A DNA stretch of 62,366 nt from an uncultured Bacteroidota bacterium. GTDB taxonomy: Bacteria > Bacteroidota > Bacteroidia > Chitinophagales > Chitinophagaceae. The translations under genes were made by a program, and so were the position numbers. Where the stretch lies: contig CAIJXU010000044.1 of NCBI GenBank assembly GCA_903824725.1, positions 1-62,366 on the forward strand. The letters run 5' to 3'. Below the pieces are notes generated by a model, which worked only from the letters and a program-made list of their open reading frames with translations, made no database searches and had not been told where the DNA came from. Positions 43,968-52,818 of this stretch are shown in pieces (the stretch's first letter is position 1; the number at the start of each line of letters is the position of its first letter).

Positions 43968-45323
43968 CTAGTAATTCAATATCCTCCATTCATTTGGATA
44001 GTAATTATTTACTCGATTGGGCAATAATTTTGCCCAGCCCAACCTATGATTTTGATAAGTGATCAAGTTCCAGCCTGCTGTTCCTTCTAATTGAAAACTA
44101 GCCCGTCTTAGGTAATTTAAAGCAGTTTCTAAATCGACTTCTAAGGTTTTATATGGCAGTTGGGACCAGTAACTCATGGCTAAAGCGTGCGCAGGTATAA
44201 AATCCTTCCCTTTTATTTCACCTAAAGCCAAGCCCATTTTTTTGATATACAAATGACTTAATAAAGATAAAATGATGGACTCAAATAAAGTAGGTATGGC
44301 GATGATGGTATTTTGATGCATGATGTATTTATAAGGCAAGGGCAGTTCAAAAAAAGAACTCAGTATATTTAATTCATTTTTTGACAGCGGTGTTAATTTA
44401 AAAGAATCATGCCCAATATCATTTTGAGTAACTCCTTCCTTTTTAAATACTGTAATAAAAAATCCTTCTCCTTTCACTTTATCAGGATAAAATCGGAATC
44501 CTTGTGCACTTTTTTCAGAACTATTGCAAGCAACAATATTCCACTCACTAGGAATTGGAAGCGACACATTCACCATGCCAGGAAATTGCGCAATGATGTC
44601 CATCATTTTTTCATCCTCGTCTAATGAATAAGAACAAGTAGAATACAATAAATATCCACCCTCTTTTAAAGTATCCATTGTTTCCTCCACAATGCGTTGT
44701 TGTCTTGAACTACAATGTGCTACATTATCCATGCTCCATTCGTTAATTGCAGAAGGATCTTTACGAAACAAACCGCTACCACTACAGGGTGCATCAATGA
44801 CGACTAAATCAAAAAATAAAGGAAGGGCTTTAAAATGAGCAGGGTCGTTTTGAGTAACCACCATATTATCGGCTCCCCATTTAGTAATATTTTCAACTAA
44901 GATAGCATTACGACTTTTAATAGTTTCATTGGCTACCACTAAACCGTCTTTAAAATAATTGGCAAGTAAAGTACTTTTACCGCCAGGCGCTGCACACAAA
45001 TCAAGTACGACAGCATTGGTTGGCATATTTATTTGCTCTAAAATATATTGAATAAACATACTACTGGCTTCTTGTACATAATAAGCGCCAGCATGCCATA
45101 AGGGATCCAACACAAACATTGGACGTTGATTTAAATAAAATCCTTGCGAACACCAAGGCACTTGTGCGGCTTCATGTAAAAAAGGAGGTTTCGGACCCAC
45201 TGGCTTTAATTGATTCCACCTCAAGGATGAAATTTGTTCCCCTTTTTCATGCACTGCAACAAAAGAGGCTTTATTAAAACCTGGTAAGCCTTCTAATGAA
45301 TCTAAAAATGGTGTAGGTAACAA
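43968..45323 (-). CDS. NOP2/RsmB-family RNA (cytosine-C5) methyltransferase
   Basis: 451 residues. SAM motif I LDLCAAPGGKST near 107-118, motif IV DAPCSGSGLFRKDP near 175-188 (Cys of the PCSG site) and motif VI YSTCSYSLDEDE near 225-236 (catalytic TCS Cys) are all present. The C-terminal 150 residues look like the RsmF C-terminal RNA-binding region (GLALGEIKGKDFIPAHALAMS). The family methylates rRNA or tRNA; RsmF modifies 16S C1407. Target not provable here. Last gene of a four-gene minus-strand run thyA-folA-methyltransferase-this gene, with short spacers. Confidence 0.92.
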   Translation of the reverse strand: MLPTPFLDSLEGLPGFNKASFVAVHEKGEQISSLRWNQLKPVGPKPPFLHEAAQVPWCSQGFYLNQRPMFVLDPLWHAGAYYVQEASSMFIQYILEQINMPTNAVVLDLCAAPGGKSTLLANYFKDGLVVANETIKSRNAILVENITKWGADNMVVTQNDPAHFKALPLFFDLVVIDAPCSGSGLFRKDPSAINEWSMDNVAHCSSRQQRIVEETMDTLKEGGYLLYSTCSYSLDEDEKMMDIIAQFPGMVNVSLPIPSEWNIVACNSSEKSAQGFRFYPDKVKGEGFFITVFKKEGVTQNDIGHDSFKLTPLSKNELNILSSFFELPLPYKYIMHQNTIIAIPTLFESIILSLLSHLYIKKMGLALGEIKGKDFIPAHALAMSYWSQLPYKTLEVDLETALNYLRRASFQLEGTAGWNLITYQNHRLGWAKLLPNRVNNYYPNEWRILNY

Positions 45324-45341
45324 ATTGATTTAATTTAATTA

Positions 45342-46139
45342 TTAATATCGAATGGTAAAATGTTCCTTTTGTTTGTTTTCTTTTCTAAAAAAAACAATGC
45401 CGATATGAAATAAATCGATCGTCAAGGTCACCGCGTCATTTTTTTTAATTTCCTCCCAGGCCAACTCCATCTCAGCACTCCAGTAAATATCATCAAATAT
45501 TAAAATAGAATGCTCATTTACTTTTTCTAATAAAAGATTAAAATATTGCATCGTAGGAATATACCTGTGATTACCGTCAATGTAAACCATTCCAACAGAA
45601 GAAATGGAATTTAAATAGCTAGGCAGGTTGGCTAAAAAATCACCTTCTTTTATAATTACATTTTTTAAATTCAATTGCTTAAAAGTAGTCATGGCTTCTT
45701 GAGCGATACTAGCTGACCCTTCCATCGTGACGAACTGACTGTCCGGAATGGACATTGCTAAATAACTTGAAGTAATGCCTAATGAAGTCCCCATTTCTAA
45801 AATATGACTAGGCTTAAAGTAAACGCCCATTCGATATAATAGCTGACTCATTTTTTTTTGCTTGAGTGCGTTTTTTGCAATCTCTCCAATGGCCCTTTTT
45901 TTATTTACGGATTGCCTTGAACCTGCCCCTAAATCAACAATATCGATGACCGACTTATTTGTTTTTAATAGCGCTCTTCTATTTTCGATAGCATCCACAT
46001 TACTAGGCGTATTATTTTTATTCAATACTTGTGTAACAAACTGGTATACAAAAGGGGAATGAATGCCGTGGCCCTTTCCGTTAGAAGCAGTTAAAAAATA
46101 TCGTATATATTTTAAGGAAAGCTCAACGGTTGAATACAT
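45342..46139 (-). CDS. Class I SAM-dependent methyltransferase (O-methyltransferase-like)
   Basis: 265 residues. SAM loop ILEMGTSLGITSSYLAM near 111-127, followed by an acidic strand FVTMEGSASIAQEA and MVYIDGNHRYIPTMQYF near 187-203, which matches the metal/SAM region of class I O-methyltransferases. The N-terminal 100 residues (SLKYIRYFLTASNGKGHGIHSPFVYQF) are typical of a Bacteroidota subgroup. No cofactor metal motif is certain. Start is 3 nt after folA. Acceptor unknown. Confidence 0.85.
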   Translation of the reverse strand: MYSTVELSLKYIRYFLTASNGKGHGIHSPFVYQFVTQVLNKNNTPSNVDAIENRRALLKTNKSVIDIVDLGAGSRQSVNKKRAIGEIAKNALKQKKMSQLLYRMGVYFKPSHILEMGTSLGITSSYLAMSIPDSQFVTMEGSASIAQEAMTTFKQLNLKNVIIKEGDFLANLPSYLNSISSVGMVYIDGNHRYIPTMQYFNLLLEKVNEHSILIFDDIYWSAEMELAWEEIKKNDAVTLTIDLFHIGIVFFRKENKQKEHFTIRY

Positions 46140-46142
46140 ATT

Positions 46143-46634
46143 TTATTTTCTTTGCCAACATTCAATATCAAATGAAAAAGGGTGTTTTTCATCGGCATTA
46201 TAAAAAGTAGTTTCTGTTTTCTCCCAATCATTAGACAAGGAAGGGAAATAAGCATCTCCATCGATAGTAGTATGTACCCTAGTTAATAAAACGGTTTGCG
46301 CCAATGGCAGTAGGAGTTCATAAATTTGACCGCCTCCAATGACCATTAATTGTTTGTAATCTTTTTGTTCTGCTATTGCGATGGCTTCATCAACAGAGTG
46401 CACAATGGTTGCCCCATTAGTAACAATGTCTTTTTGGTGGCTTAATATTAAATTCAACCTGCCATTAAGTATTTTATTTCCTAGAGATTCAAATGTTTTA
46501 CGACCCATTAAAATAGGCAAGCCCCAAGTTGTATTTTTGAAAAATCGCATATCCTTAGGTAAATGCCAAAGCAATTGATTGTCTTTCCCAATCACATTAT
46601 TATCAGACGCTGCAACCACTAAAGTAATATTCAT
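46143..46634 (-). CDS. Dihydrofolate reductase
   Basis: 163 residues. It reduces dihydrofolate with NADPH. Landmarks: VAASDNNVIGKDNQLLWHLPKDMRFFK (split; N-terminal strand and substrate loop with the Asp in LPKDMRFF), GRKTFESLG near 42-50, and VIGGGQIYELLLPLAQ near 97-112. It follows thyA by 17 nt on the same strand, the classic thyA-folA pair that recycles the dihydrofolate made by ThyA. Confidence 0.95.
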   Translation of the reverse strand: MNITLVVAASDNNVIGKDNQLLWHLPKDMRFFKNTTWGLPILMGRKTFESLGNKILNGRLNLILSHQKDIVTNGATIVHSVDEAIAIAEQKDYKQLMVIGGGQIYELLLPLAQTVLLTRVHTTIDGDAYFPSLSNDWEKTETTFYNADEKHPFSFDIECWQRK

Positions 46635-46651
46635 ATTGCTTCTTTTAATAT

Positions 46652-47446
46652 TTAAACGGCTACAGGCGCTTTGATAGAAGGATGCGCTTCATAGTTTTCC
46701 AAAGTAAAATCGCTATACTCAAAAGAGAAAATATCTTTTACATTAGGATTAATAGTCATAGTAGGCAACGCAAAAGGAGTTCTTGACAATTGTAAATTAG
46801 CTTGCTCTACATGATTATTATACAAGTGTACATCACCAAAACTATGTACAAAATCACCATACTGCAATCCACATACTTGTGCAATCATCATCGTAAGTAA
46901 TGCATATGAAGCAATATTAAAAGGTACACCTAAAAAAACATCCGCACTGCGCTGATACAATTGGCAACTTAATTTTCCATCCGCTACATAAAATTGAAAC
47001 ATATTATGGCAAGGCATCAATGCCATTTTAGATAAATCACCCACATTCCATGCACTCACTATTAATCTTCTACTATCTGGTGTGGTTTTGATTTGATGTA
47101 TTAATTCGGTGATTTGATCTACCACAACTCCATTCGCACCTTCCCAACTACGCCATTGTTTTCCATACACAGGACCTAAGTCACCATTTTCATTCGCCCA
47201 CTCATCCCAAATGCGAACACCATTGTCTTTTAAGTATTTGATATTTGTATCTCCTTTTAAAAACCACAACAGTTCGTAAATGATACTCTTAAGATGTAAT
47301 TTTTTTGTGGTCACTAAGGGAAATCCTTTTGACAAATCAAAACGAAGCTGATATCCAAAACAGCTTTTTGTTCCAGTACCTGTTCGGTCGGTTTTAGGAG
47401 TCCCTTCTTTAATAATGTGTTGTAATAAAGTCAGATATTGTTGCAT
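46652..47446 (-). CDS. Thymidylate synthase
   Basis: 264 residues from ATG 47446 ([12 protein letters not shown]), the E. coli length; an upstream in-frame start would add six unrelated residues. It makes dTMP from dUMP and methylene-[14 protein letters not shown] at 21-31 (phosphate Arg), catalytic Cys146 in [31 protein letters not shown] (substrate pocket) and [11 protein letters not shown] near 205-215 are seen. A TAAATTG box lies 4 nt before the start. It is first in a run with folA and two methyltransferase genes, and 36 nt after the proline dehydrogenase gene. Confidence 0.96.
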   Translation of the reverse strand: MQQYLTLLQHIIKEGTPKTDRTGTGTKSCFGYQLRFDLSKGFPLVTTKKLHLKSIIYELLWFLKGDTNIKYLKDNGVRIWDEWANENGDLGPVYGKQWRSWEGANGVVVDQITELIHQIKTTPDSRRLIVSAWNVGDLSKMALMPCHNMFQFYVADGKLSCQLYQRSADVFLGVPFNIASYALLTMMIAQVCGLQYGDFVHSFGDVHLYNNHVEQANLQLSRTPFALPTMTINPNVKDIFSFEYSDFTLENYEAHPSIKAPVAV

Positions 47447-47481
47447 AGTGCAATTTACAACCAATACCCTTTATCTAGAAA

Positions 47482-48672
47482 TCATTTTTTAGCCTTGCGC
47501 CTTGACAATTCCTTACGAATCAGAAGCAATTCTCTATTGGTTTGACCATTGACACTTGAATTTTCCTGTGCCCTGCGCATTAAATAAGGGATGACTTCCT
47601 GAATAGGACCAAATGGCAGGTATTTACTCACATTATAGTTTTCTAAAGCCATGTTAAAACTGATATGATCGCTCATGCCAAAAAGTTGTGAAAAATGAAC
47701 CCTTTCATCATTATTGGACATGCCCAATTCGATCATTTTTTGTGCAGTTAATAAATTACTCTGTTCATTATGAGAAGCCAAAATCAAGGAAATAGTTTCT
47801 TTATGTTCAAGGCAAAATAATGCAGCCGCATCAAAGTCGCGATCTGTTGCTTCCTTATTGACATGAATAGGTGAAGGATAATTCATTGCAATAGCACGCT
47901 CTCTTTCTTTTTCCATATAAGCGCCACGAACTAATTTGGCACCTAATAAAAAATTTCCTTCAACTGCAAGCTTATAAGATAGTTTTAAAAAGTGCAATCT
48001 ATCTTCACGATATAATTGATAAGTATTGTATACCACTACCTTCCCCTTATTATACACTCCCATTAATTCAAATGCCAAACGATCAATAGGATCTTGAATC
48101 CAAGTTTCTTCTGCATCTAATAAAATACCTACCCCCTTTTCATTTGCAATATCGCAAATGGCGAACATTCTTTCTCTAACCCTTTCCCACTCTGCAGTTT
48201 GGCTTTCGCTATCATGAATGCCACTGCGTAATCGAGGAGCTTCATTCAAGGTTTCTAATAAATTTAAACTAGCCAACCCAGTTAATTTAACACTCACATA
48301 AGGAACATTTTTTTGTGTTGCTGCAAATTCAACAGCTTCTATTATTTTATCGGCAACATTATCAAAATTTTCTTCTCCTTCCTTTGCTTCCACACCATAA
48401 TCCAAAATCACTTGTACACCATAAGCACCCAATTGCTTGGTAACCCTGGCAGAATCTTCCAAAGTTTCACCACCCACAAATTGTTTAAAAATAGTACTGC
48501 GTATTAATCCATTAATAGGCAAACCCGACTTCATTAAAAATGGAGTTACACTTGTTGCAAGTGATACCACCAATGGATTTTGAATAACAGTAAATAAAAA
48601 ACGGGCTTTTCGTAAATCAGCATTTGACTTATAAGCAAATGCATTTTGGGTATTATCTAAGGAGAGGTTCAT
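47482..48672 (-). CDS. Proline dehydrogenase
   Basis: 396 residues from ATG 48672 (MNLSLDNTQNAF, as in Bacteroidota homologues); ATG 48684 adds 4 residues and is equally possible. An FAD-linked TIM barrel oxidises proline to pyrroline-5-carboxylate. Visible: GLASLNLLETLNEAPRLRSG near 120-140, GILLDAEETWIQDPI, KLVRGAYMEKERERA near 250-264 (flavin/proline Arg/Glu site) and a late FGPIQEVIPYLMRRAQENSS. Single-function enzyme, not fused to P5C dehydrogenase; no P5C dehydrogenase or proline transporter gene is adjacent. Confidence 0.94.
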   Translation of the reverse strand: MNLSLDNTQNAFAYKSNADLRKARFLFTVIQNPLVVSLATSVTPFLMKSGLPINGLIRSTIFKQFVGGETLEDSARVTKQLGAYGVQVILDYGVEAKEGEENFDNVADKIIEAVEFAATQKNVPYVSVKLTGLASLNLLETLNEAPRLRSGIHDSESQTAEWERVRERMFAICDIANEKGVGILLDAEETWIQDPIDRLAFELMGVYNKGKVVVYNTYQLYREDRLHFLKLSYKLAVEGNFLLGAKLVRGAYMEKERERAIAMNYPSPIHVNKEATDRDFDAAALFCLEHKETISLILASHNEQSNLLTAQKMIELGMSNNDERVHFSQLFGMSDHISFNMALENYNVSKYLPFGPIQEVIPYLMRRAQENSSVNGQTNRELLLIRKELSRRKAKK

Positions 48673-48735
48673 ACTAACATTCATTCGTACCACAAATATC
48701 GTTAGTAAAGCTTATATCACAAAACAATAAGCGGG

Positions 48736-49449
48736 CTAAATTGCTTGATGATTAAAAGGTTGTAAAACCAATTCGCTTACCACTCCTGAACTTGGTTGTT
48801 GACATAAGAACCAGATGGCTTTAGCAGCTTCTTCCGCTTGAATCATCTTTTCTCTTTGAACCCTTAAATTTATATTATCCCAGAATGGAGAATCTACCCC
48901 ACCCAAATAAACTTGTGTAATTCTAATTTCGGTTCTCTTTAATTCCTCCCTGATGGACTGCATCATACCCACCAAAGCATATTTACTAGCGCAATAAGCA
49001 GCAGCGCCTGACATAGGTATCTTTCCTAAAATTCCGGGAATATTAATAATAAGTCCCTTTTTAGTTTCTACCATTTTAGGTAAAATCGCCTTGACTATTT
49101 CAAAAGTGCTCAACACATTTATTTGATAAGATAATTGCATATCTGACACTTGCAAGTCATCAATTGGTTTAATGATACCAATGCCGGCTGCATTAATAAA
49201 AATATCAAATGAGAGGGTTTTAACTTTTTCAGCAAATAATTGCACCGAATTGGGATCCGCTAATTCCACTTGTAAAATTTGAGCACTTGATATCCCATGC
49301 GCATTTGACAATTCTTGCAACTTATTTAACTGGCGCCCAGCTATCCACACAATGGCACCACTTGCATTTAATAATTTTACCAAATGAGCGCCAATGCCAC
49401 CTGTCGCTCCCAATACAAGCACTTTCTTATTATTTAATAGATCCATCAT
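48736..49449 (-). CDS. Short-chain dehydrogenase/reductase
   Basis: 237 residues. Rossmann fold with cofactor motif GATGGIGAHLV at 14-24, the INAAGIG block near 86-92, and the catalytic tetrad region with Ser before YCASKYALVGM (Tyr and Lys near 152-156). The C-terminal part is short, and the substrate is unknown. The start MMDLLNNKKVLVLGATGG is at 49449. It lies alone between the proline dehydrogenase gene and the divergent epimerase gene. Confidence 0.88.
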   Translation of the reverse strand: MMDLLNNKKVLVLGATGGIGAHLVKLLNASGAIVWIAGRQLNKLQELSNAHGISSAQILQVELADPNSVQLFAEKVKTLSFDIFINAAGIGIIKPIDDLQVSDMQLSYQINVLSTFEIVKAILPKMVETKKGLIINIPGILGKIPMSGAAAYCASKYALVGMMQSIREELKRTEIRITQVYLGGVDSPFWDNINLRVQREKMIQAEEAAKAIWFLCQQPSSGVVSELVLQPFNHQAI

Positions 49450-49533
49450 TCATACATTTTTTAAAATAACAACAGAGGATTCAAATTGTTTAAATAAACA
49501 ATGTAATTTTATACGAACGCCATAAATGAAAGC

Positions 49534-50631
49534 ATGAAAATTATTGAGACCCAACTATATCAGTTTAAAATTCCGATGATTCCTTTCACCATTGCGACCG
49601 GAACCATGCATGAAGCCCAAAATATGTTAATTAAAATAACAACAGATGAGGGTATTATTGGATATGGAGAATGTTCGGCCTTTCCTATGATTGTAGGAGA
49701 GACACTTTCAAGTTGTTACCATTTAGCAAAAGATTTTGCTGCTTTTTGGAAGGATAAAAATCCCTTGGAGATTACTGAAAGATTAGCAGAACTGGATTTA
49801 ATCATCGCTGGAAATTATACCGCAAAAAGTGCTTTTGACATGGCACTCTATGATATTGCTGCCAAAGCTGCTCGTCAACCATTATATACTTATTTAGGAG
49901 GGCAACAAAAATCCATTGAATCCGATTTAACGATTGGCATTGATACCCCTCTAAAAATGGCAGAACAAGCTATTGATTTTGTACAAAAAGGAGTGCGCAT
50001 CATAAAAGTAAAATTAGGTAAACACCCAGTTGAAGATATAGAGCGAATCAAACAAATCAGAGCAGCCATTGGAAATAATATTACCCTACGCATTGACGCT
50101 AATCAAGGTTGGTCAGCTACAGATGCATTACCCATTTTAACTGCACTATCCAAATACGATATTGAATTTTGCGAACAGCCCATGCGCAAATACGACGATG
50201 ATTTATTACCTGCACTTTGCAAAGCAAGTCCTATTCAAATTATGGCAGACGAATCGGTGTTCACCCATCATGATGCACGAAAACTAATTGCAAATAAGGC
50301 ATGCCATTCTATCAACATTAAATTTTCAAAAAGCGGGGGCATCCAAGAAGCCATTAAAATTCATGATATCGCAAAAGCAAATCATATCCCTTGTATGATG
50401 GGAGGTATGCTTGAAAGTAGATTAGCCCTTAGTGCGCAAATGCACTTTGCCATGGCCATGGATAATATTAAATATTATGATATGGACACTTGTTTATTAG
50501 GACATTTAGCAGATCCAATCATTGGGGGTGTACAATTTGAGGGCATGCATTTAAGCATCAATGATGCCCCTGGCATTGGTGCCGATATAGATCCTACTTA
50601 CCTAGAAAAATTAGAAAGCTGTATTGTATAA
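49534..50631 (+). CDS. Dipeptide epimerase (L-Ala-D/L-Glu epimerase-like, enolase superfamily)
   Basis: 365 residues. Enolase-superfamily MLE subgroup: N-terminal capping domain (1-125), then a barrel with the catalytic pair KVKLGK near 163-168 (second Lys of KxK) and a Lys in NIKFSKSGG near 266-274. Metal ligands are RIDANQGW near 190, EQPM near 220 and ADES near 240. Those residues fit L-Ala-D/L-Glu epimerase, which converts murein dipeptides to metabolizable forms; other dipeptide epimerases have the same set. Nearby genes do not confirm a murein role. Start at ATG 49534; the thioesterase gene follows 46 nt downstream. Confidence 0.88.
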   Translation: MKIIETQLYQFKIPMIPFTIATGTMHEAQNMLIKITTDEGIIGYGECSAFPMIVGETLSSCYHLAKDFAAFWKDKNPLEITERLAELDLIIAGNYTAKSAFDMALYDIAAKAARQPLYTYLGGQQKSIESDLTIGIDTPLKMAEQAIDFVQKGVRIIKVKLGKHPVEDIERIKQIRAAIGNNITLRIDANQGWSATDALPILTALSKYDIEFCEQPMRKYDDDLLPALCKASPIQIMADESVFTHHDARKLIANKACHSINIKFSKSGGIQEAIKIHDIAKANHIPCMMGGMLESRLALSAQMHFAMAMDNIKYYDMDTCLLGHLADPIIGGVQFEGMHLSINDAPGIGADIDPTYLEKLESCIV

Positions 50632-50652
50632 GTAAAATGCGATACAAGTGTG

Positions 50653-50660
50653 TATCTTTA
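50653..50660 (+). promoter_or_regulatory. -7-like box TATCTTTA before the thioesterase gene
   Basis: Seven of eight positions of TAnnTTTG, 17 nt before ATG 50678, and downstream of the in-frame GTG 50648, so it supports the shorter start. Confidence 0.3.
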
Positions 50661-50677
50661 ACTTACAATTCAAAAAT

Positions 50678-51193
50678 ATGAAAGCGCGCAAAGCAATAGA
50701 TTCATTTACTACAATGAACGAATTAGTATTACCCAATGACACAAATACTTTTGGTGATTTAATGGGAGGCAAGCTCATGTATTGGATGGACATTGCCGCC
50801 TATTTATCTGCTGCCAAACATTGTAATTCAGCTTGTATGACCGCGTCGGTGGATAATCTAAGTTTCAAAACACCAATTAAATTAGGGAATGTAATTTGCA
50901 TTGAAGCGATTGTCACTCGAGCATTTACAACCTCTATGGAGATCCATTTAAAAGTATGGAATCAAAATATGATTAATCAATCAAAGGAATTAAGTAATGA
51001 AGCTTTTTTTACTTTTGTTGCATTGGACGAAAATAAACAACCCAAAGAAGTACCCGCTGTCATTGCTGAAACAGAGGAGCAGAAAAAATATTTTGATGGC
51101 GCATTACGCCGTCGTCAATTACGTTTAATTTTAGGAGGCAAGATGAAACCAGATGATGCCACTGAATTAAAAGCCTTGTTTATCAAGGATTAA
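50678..51193 (+). CDS. Acyl-CoA thioesterase (hotdog fold, YciA/BFIT-like)
   Basis: 171 residues from ATG 50678; a GTG 30 nt upstream is rejected because of the -7-like box between them. The hotdog helix GDLMGGKLMYWMDIAAYLSAAKH near 26-48 carries the catalytic Asp region as in YciA (G..MGG.L+...D.AA), followed by TASVDNLSFKTPI. A long C-terminal extension (about 130-171) is rich in charged residues. The family hydrolyses CoA esters of broad chain length. Neighbours give no pathway. Confidence 0.9.
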   Translation: MKARKAIDSFTTMNELVLPNDTNTFGDLMGGKLMYWMDIAAYLSAAKHCNSACMTASVDNLSFKTPIKLGNVICIEAIVTRAFTTSMEIHLKVWNQNMINQSKELSNEAFFTFVALDENKQPKEVPAVIAETEEQKKYFDGALRRRQLRLILGGKMKPDDATELKALFIKD

Positions 51194-51227
51194 TTCGGAA
51201 AAGTTTTCTTAATTATTTATCTACTGC

Positions 51228-51995
51228 TTATTTGCTAACGAGCGGAGTCAAGTGATGATTGCCCTTTAACATGTATTCCTTGCTTTGTTCAATGCCATCC
51301 ATGATTTGCTCCAAAATATGTTCCACTGAATTAGTATAATCAATTACTAAAGGTTCTTTAAATCGAATACTTAAAGGGGTCCCCACTTTTTTAAATTTTA
51401 ACCCTTTTTTATTAAAGGCCCTCCAAAAACCATTAATCACAACGGGCACTACAATAGGATGGTTATTTTTAATGATATGTGCCGTCCCTTTTCTTCCTGG
51501 TGCAAAAGGCTTGGTCGTGCCTTGCGGGAAAGTAATCACCCAACTCTTGGAAAGCGCTTTATCAATTTTTTGCGTATCTACTTCATCACGACTGCGTGTT
51601 ACATCTTGTCCTTCGGCACGCCAAGTTCGCTTAATGGTTAAAGCCCCTCCTAATTTAAATAATTTAGTCAACCAATTACTGTTCATTGTTTCTTCAGCAG
51701 CAACAAAAAATAAATTAGTGAATGGATTCAGCAAATAATAGGGCAAGCCCAACTTATTAAACTTACGCCATTTCACAGCGCAAAAAATATGGACAAATGC
51801 AATCACATCTGCAAAATAGGTTTGATGGTTGCTTACAAAAAGTACATTTTTATTTGGCAAATTTTCCAAATTCTCGGTTCCTTCTATTTTCAACTTATTA
51901 AATAAGACCAACCCTGGATAGGTAAACAGTCCGACTATTCCATATATAAAGGATTTGAATAAGCGAATATGTTTTAAGCGATCTAGCAATGTCAT
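51228..51995 (-). CDS. Lysophospholipid acyltransferase-like protein (PlsC family, variant HX5D)
   Basis: 255 residues. The PlsC fold has an N-terminal membrane segment (about 12-35) and blocks I-IV. Block I is VSNHQTYFADV with His57 and Asp63, giving HX5D where PlsC normally has HX4D. Block III reads FPQGTTKPFAPGRKG near 154-168 in place of FPEGTRS. Block IV is PIVVPVVING near 180. The changes suggest a distinct subfamily; I recall the same pattern in other Bacteroidota. It probably acylates a lysolipid or related acceptor at the inner membrane. Confidence 0.85.
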   Translation of the reverse strand: MTLLDRLKHIRLFKSFIYGIVGLFTYPGLVLFNKLKIEGTENLENLPNKNVLFVSNHQTYFADVIAFVHIFCAVKWRKFNKLGLPYYLLNPFTNLFFVAAEETMNSNWLTKLFKLGGALTIKRTWRAEGQDVTRSRDEVDTQKIDKALSKSWVITFPQGTTKPFAPGRKGTAHIIKNNHPIVVPVVINGFWRAFNKKGLKFKKVGTPLSIRFKEPLVIDYTNSVEHILEQIMDGIEQSKEYMLKGNHHLTPLVSK

Positions 51996-52071
51996 GCCCC
52001 TCTCAATTTGTTATAAATGCAAGATACTACTTAAAATTTTATTCGTATTTCAGTGTTTAGCCAACAAATTG

Positions 52072-52079
52072 TATCTTTA
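52072..52079 (+). promoter_or_regulatory. -7-like box TATCTTTA 4 nt before the HAD gene
   Basis: ACCA separates it from ATG 52084, the recurring 4-nt spacing. One mismatch (final A) to TAnnTTTG. Confidence 0.35.
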
Positions 52080-52083
52080 ACCA

Positions 52084-52749
52084 ATGAAGAAATCAGGCGT
52101 AATTTTTGATATAGATGGCTTATTAATAAATAGTGAACCACTTTGGAACAAAGCGGCAAGTGAAATTTTTAGACAATATGGAATTTTATTAACCGAACAA
52201 CAATATGCATTTACCACTGGCCTAAGATCAAAGGAATTTGTAGCGCATTGGTTGTCTGAAAATAAAGTCCCTTCCTCCGAATACGATCGCGCCGAACAAC
52301 GCATTATTGATTTAGCTCTGAGCTTAATTGACAAGGAAGCCAATGTAATGCCGGGGGTGGAACATATTATTCAATTTTTTTGTCAAAAGGAATTCAAAAT
52401 TGGACTAGCTACCTCATCCCCTGTCGCACTGATTGAATTAGTAAAAGAAAAATTAGGACTAAGGCAGGTCATTCAAGCCAGTTGTTCTGCGCAACATTTA
52501 CCTTATGCAAAACCGCATCCTCAAGTTTATTTAGATTGTGCAGCAGCATTACATATTTCTCCATTGGCTTGTATTTGTTTTGAGGACTCGGTATATGGTA
52601 TGCTTGCAGCCAAAGCAGCAAGGATGACCTGCGTAGTGGTTCCGAGTGCCGAACATTCAAAACTGCCTCATTGGGGCGTTGCTGATTTAAAACTAAGTTC
52701 CTTACAAAATTTTGGGGCATTGCACTTTAACATGCTCGATACTGAATAG
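52084..52749 (+). CDS. HAD-family phosphatase (HxpB/beta-phosphoglucomutase-like)
   Basis: 221 residues. HAD motif I is FDIDGLLINSEPLW near 8-21 (nucleophile and acid Asp), close to YniC/HxpB (DMDGLLIDSEPLW). Motif II TSSPV near 105, motif III Lys in KPHPQVYLD near 143, motif IV CFEDSVYGMLAAKAA near 162 are present. A helical cap follows motif I. HxpB dephosphorylates hexitol and 2-deoxyhexose phosphates; the true substrate here is not known. A single-gene unit, with the polyprenyl synthase gene 69 nt downstream. Confidence 0.9.
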   Translation: MKKSGVIFDIDGLLINSEPLWNKAASEIFRQYGILLTEQQYAFTTGLRSKEFVAHWLSENKVPSSEYDRAEQRIIDLALSLIDKEANVMPGVEHIIQFFCQKEFKIGLATSSPVALIELVKEKLGLRQVIQASCSAQHLPYAKPHPQVYLDCAAALHISPLACICFEDSVYGMLAAKAARMTCVVVPSAEHSKLPHWGVADLKLSSLQNFGALHFNMLDTE

Positions 52750-52818
52750 GCAATTCATTCATAGGTTTTAAAAAAATAATGCGCAAGTGGTGAAATTCAA
52801 ATTAAATTGCAGGCCTAA

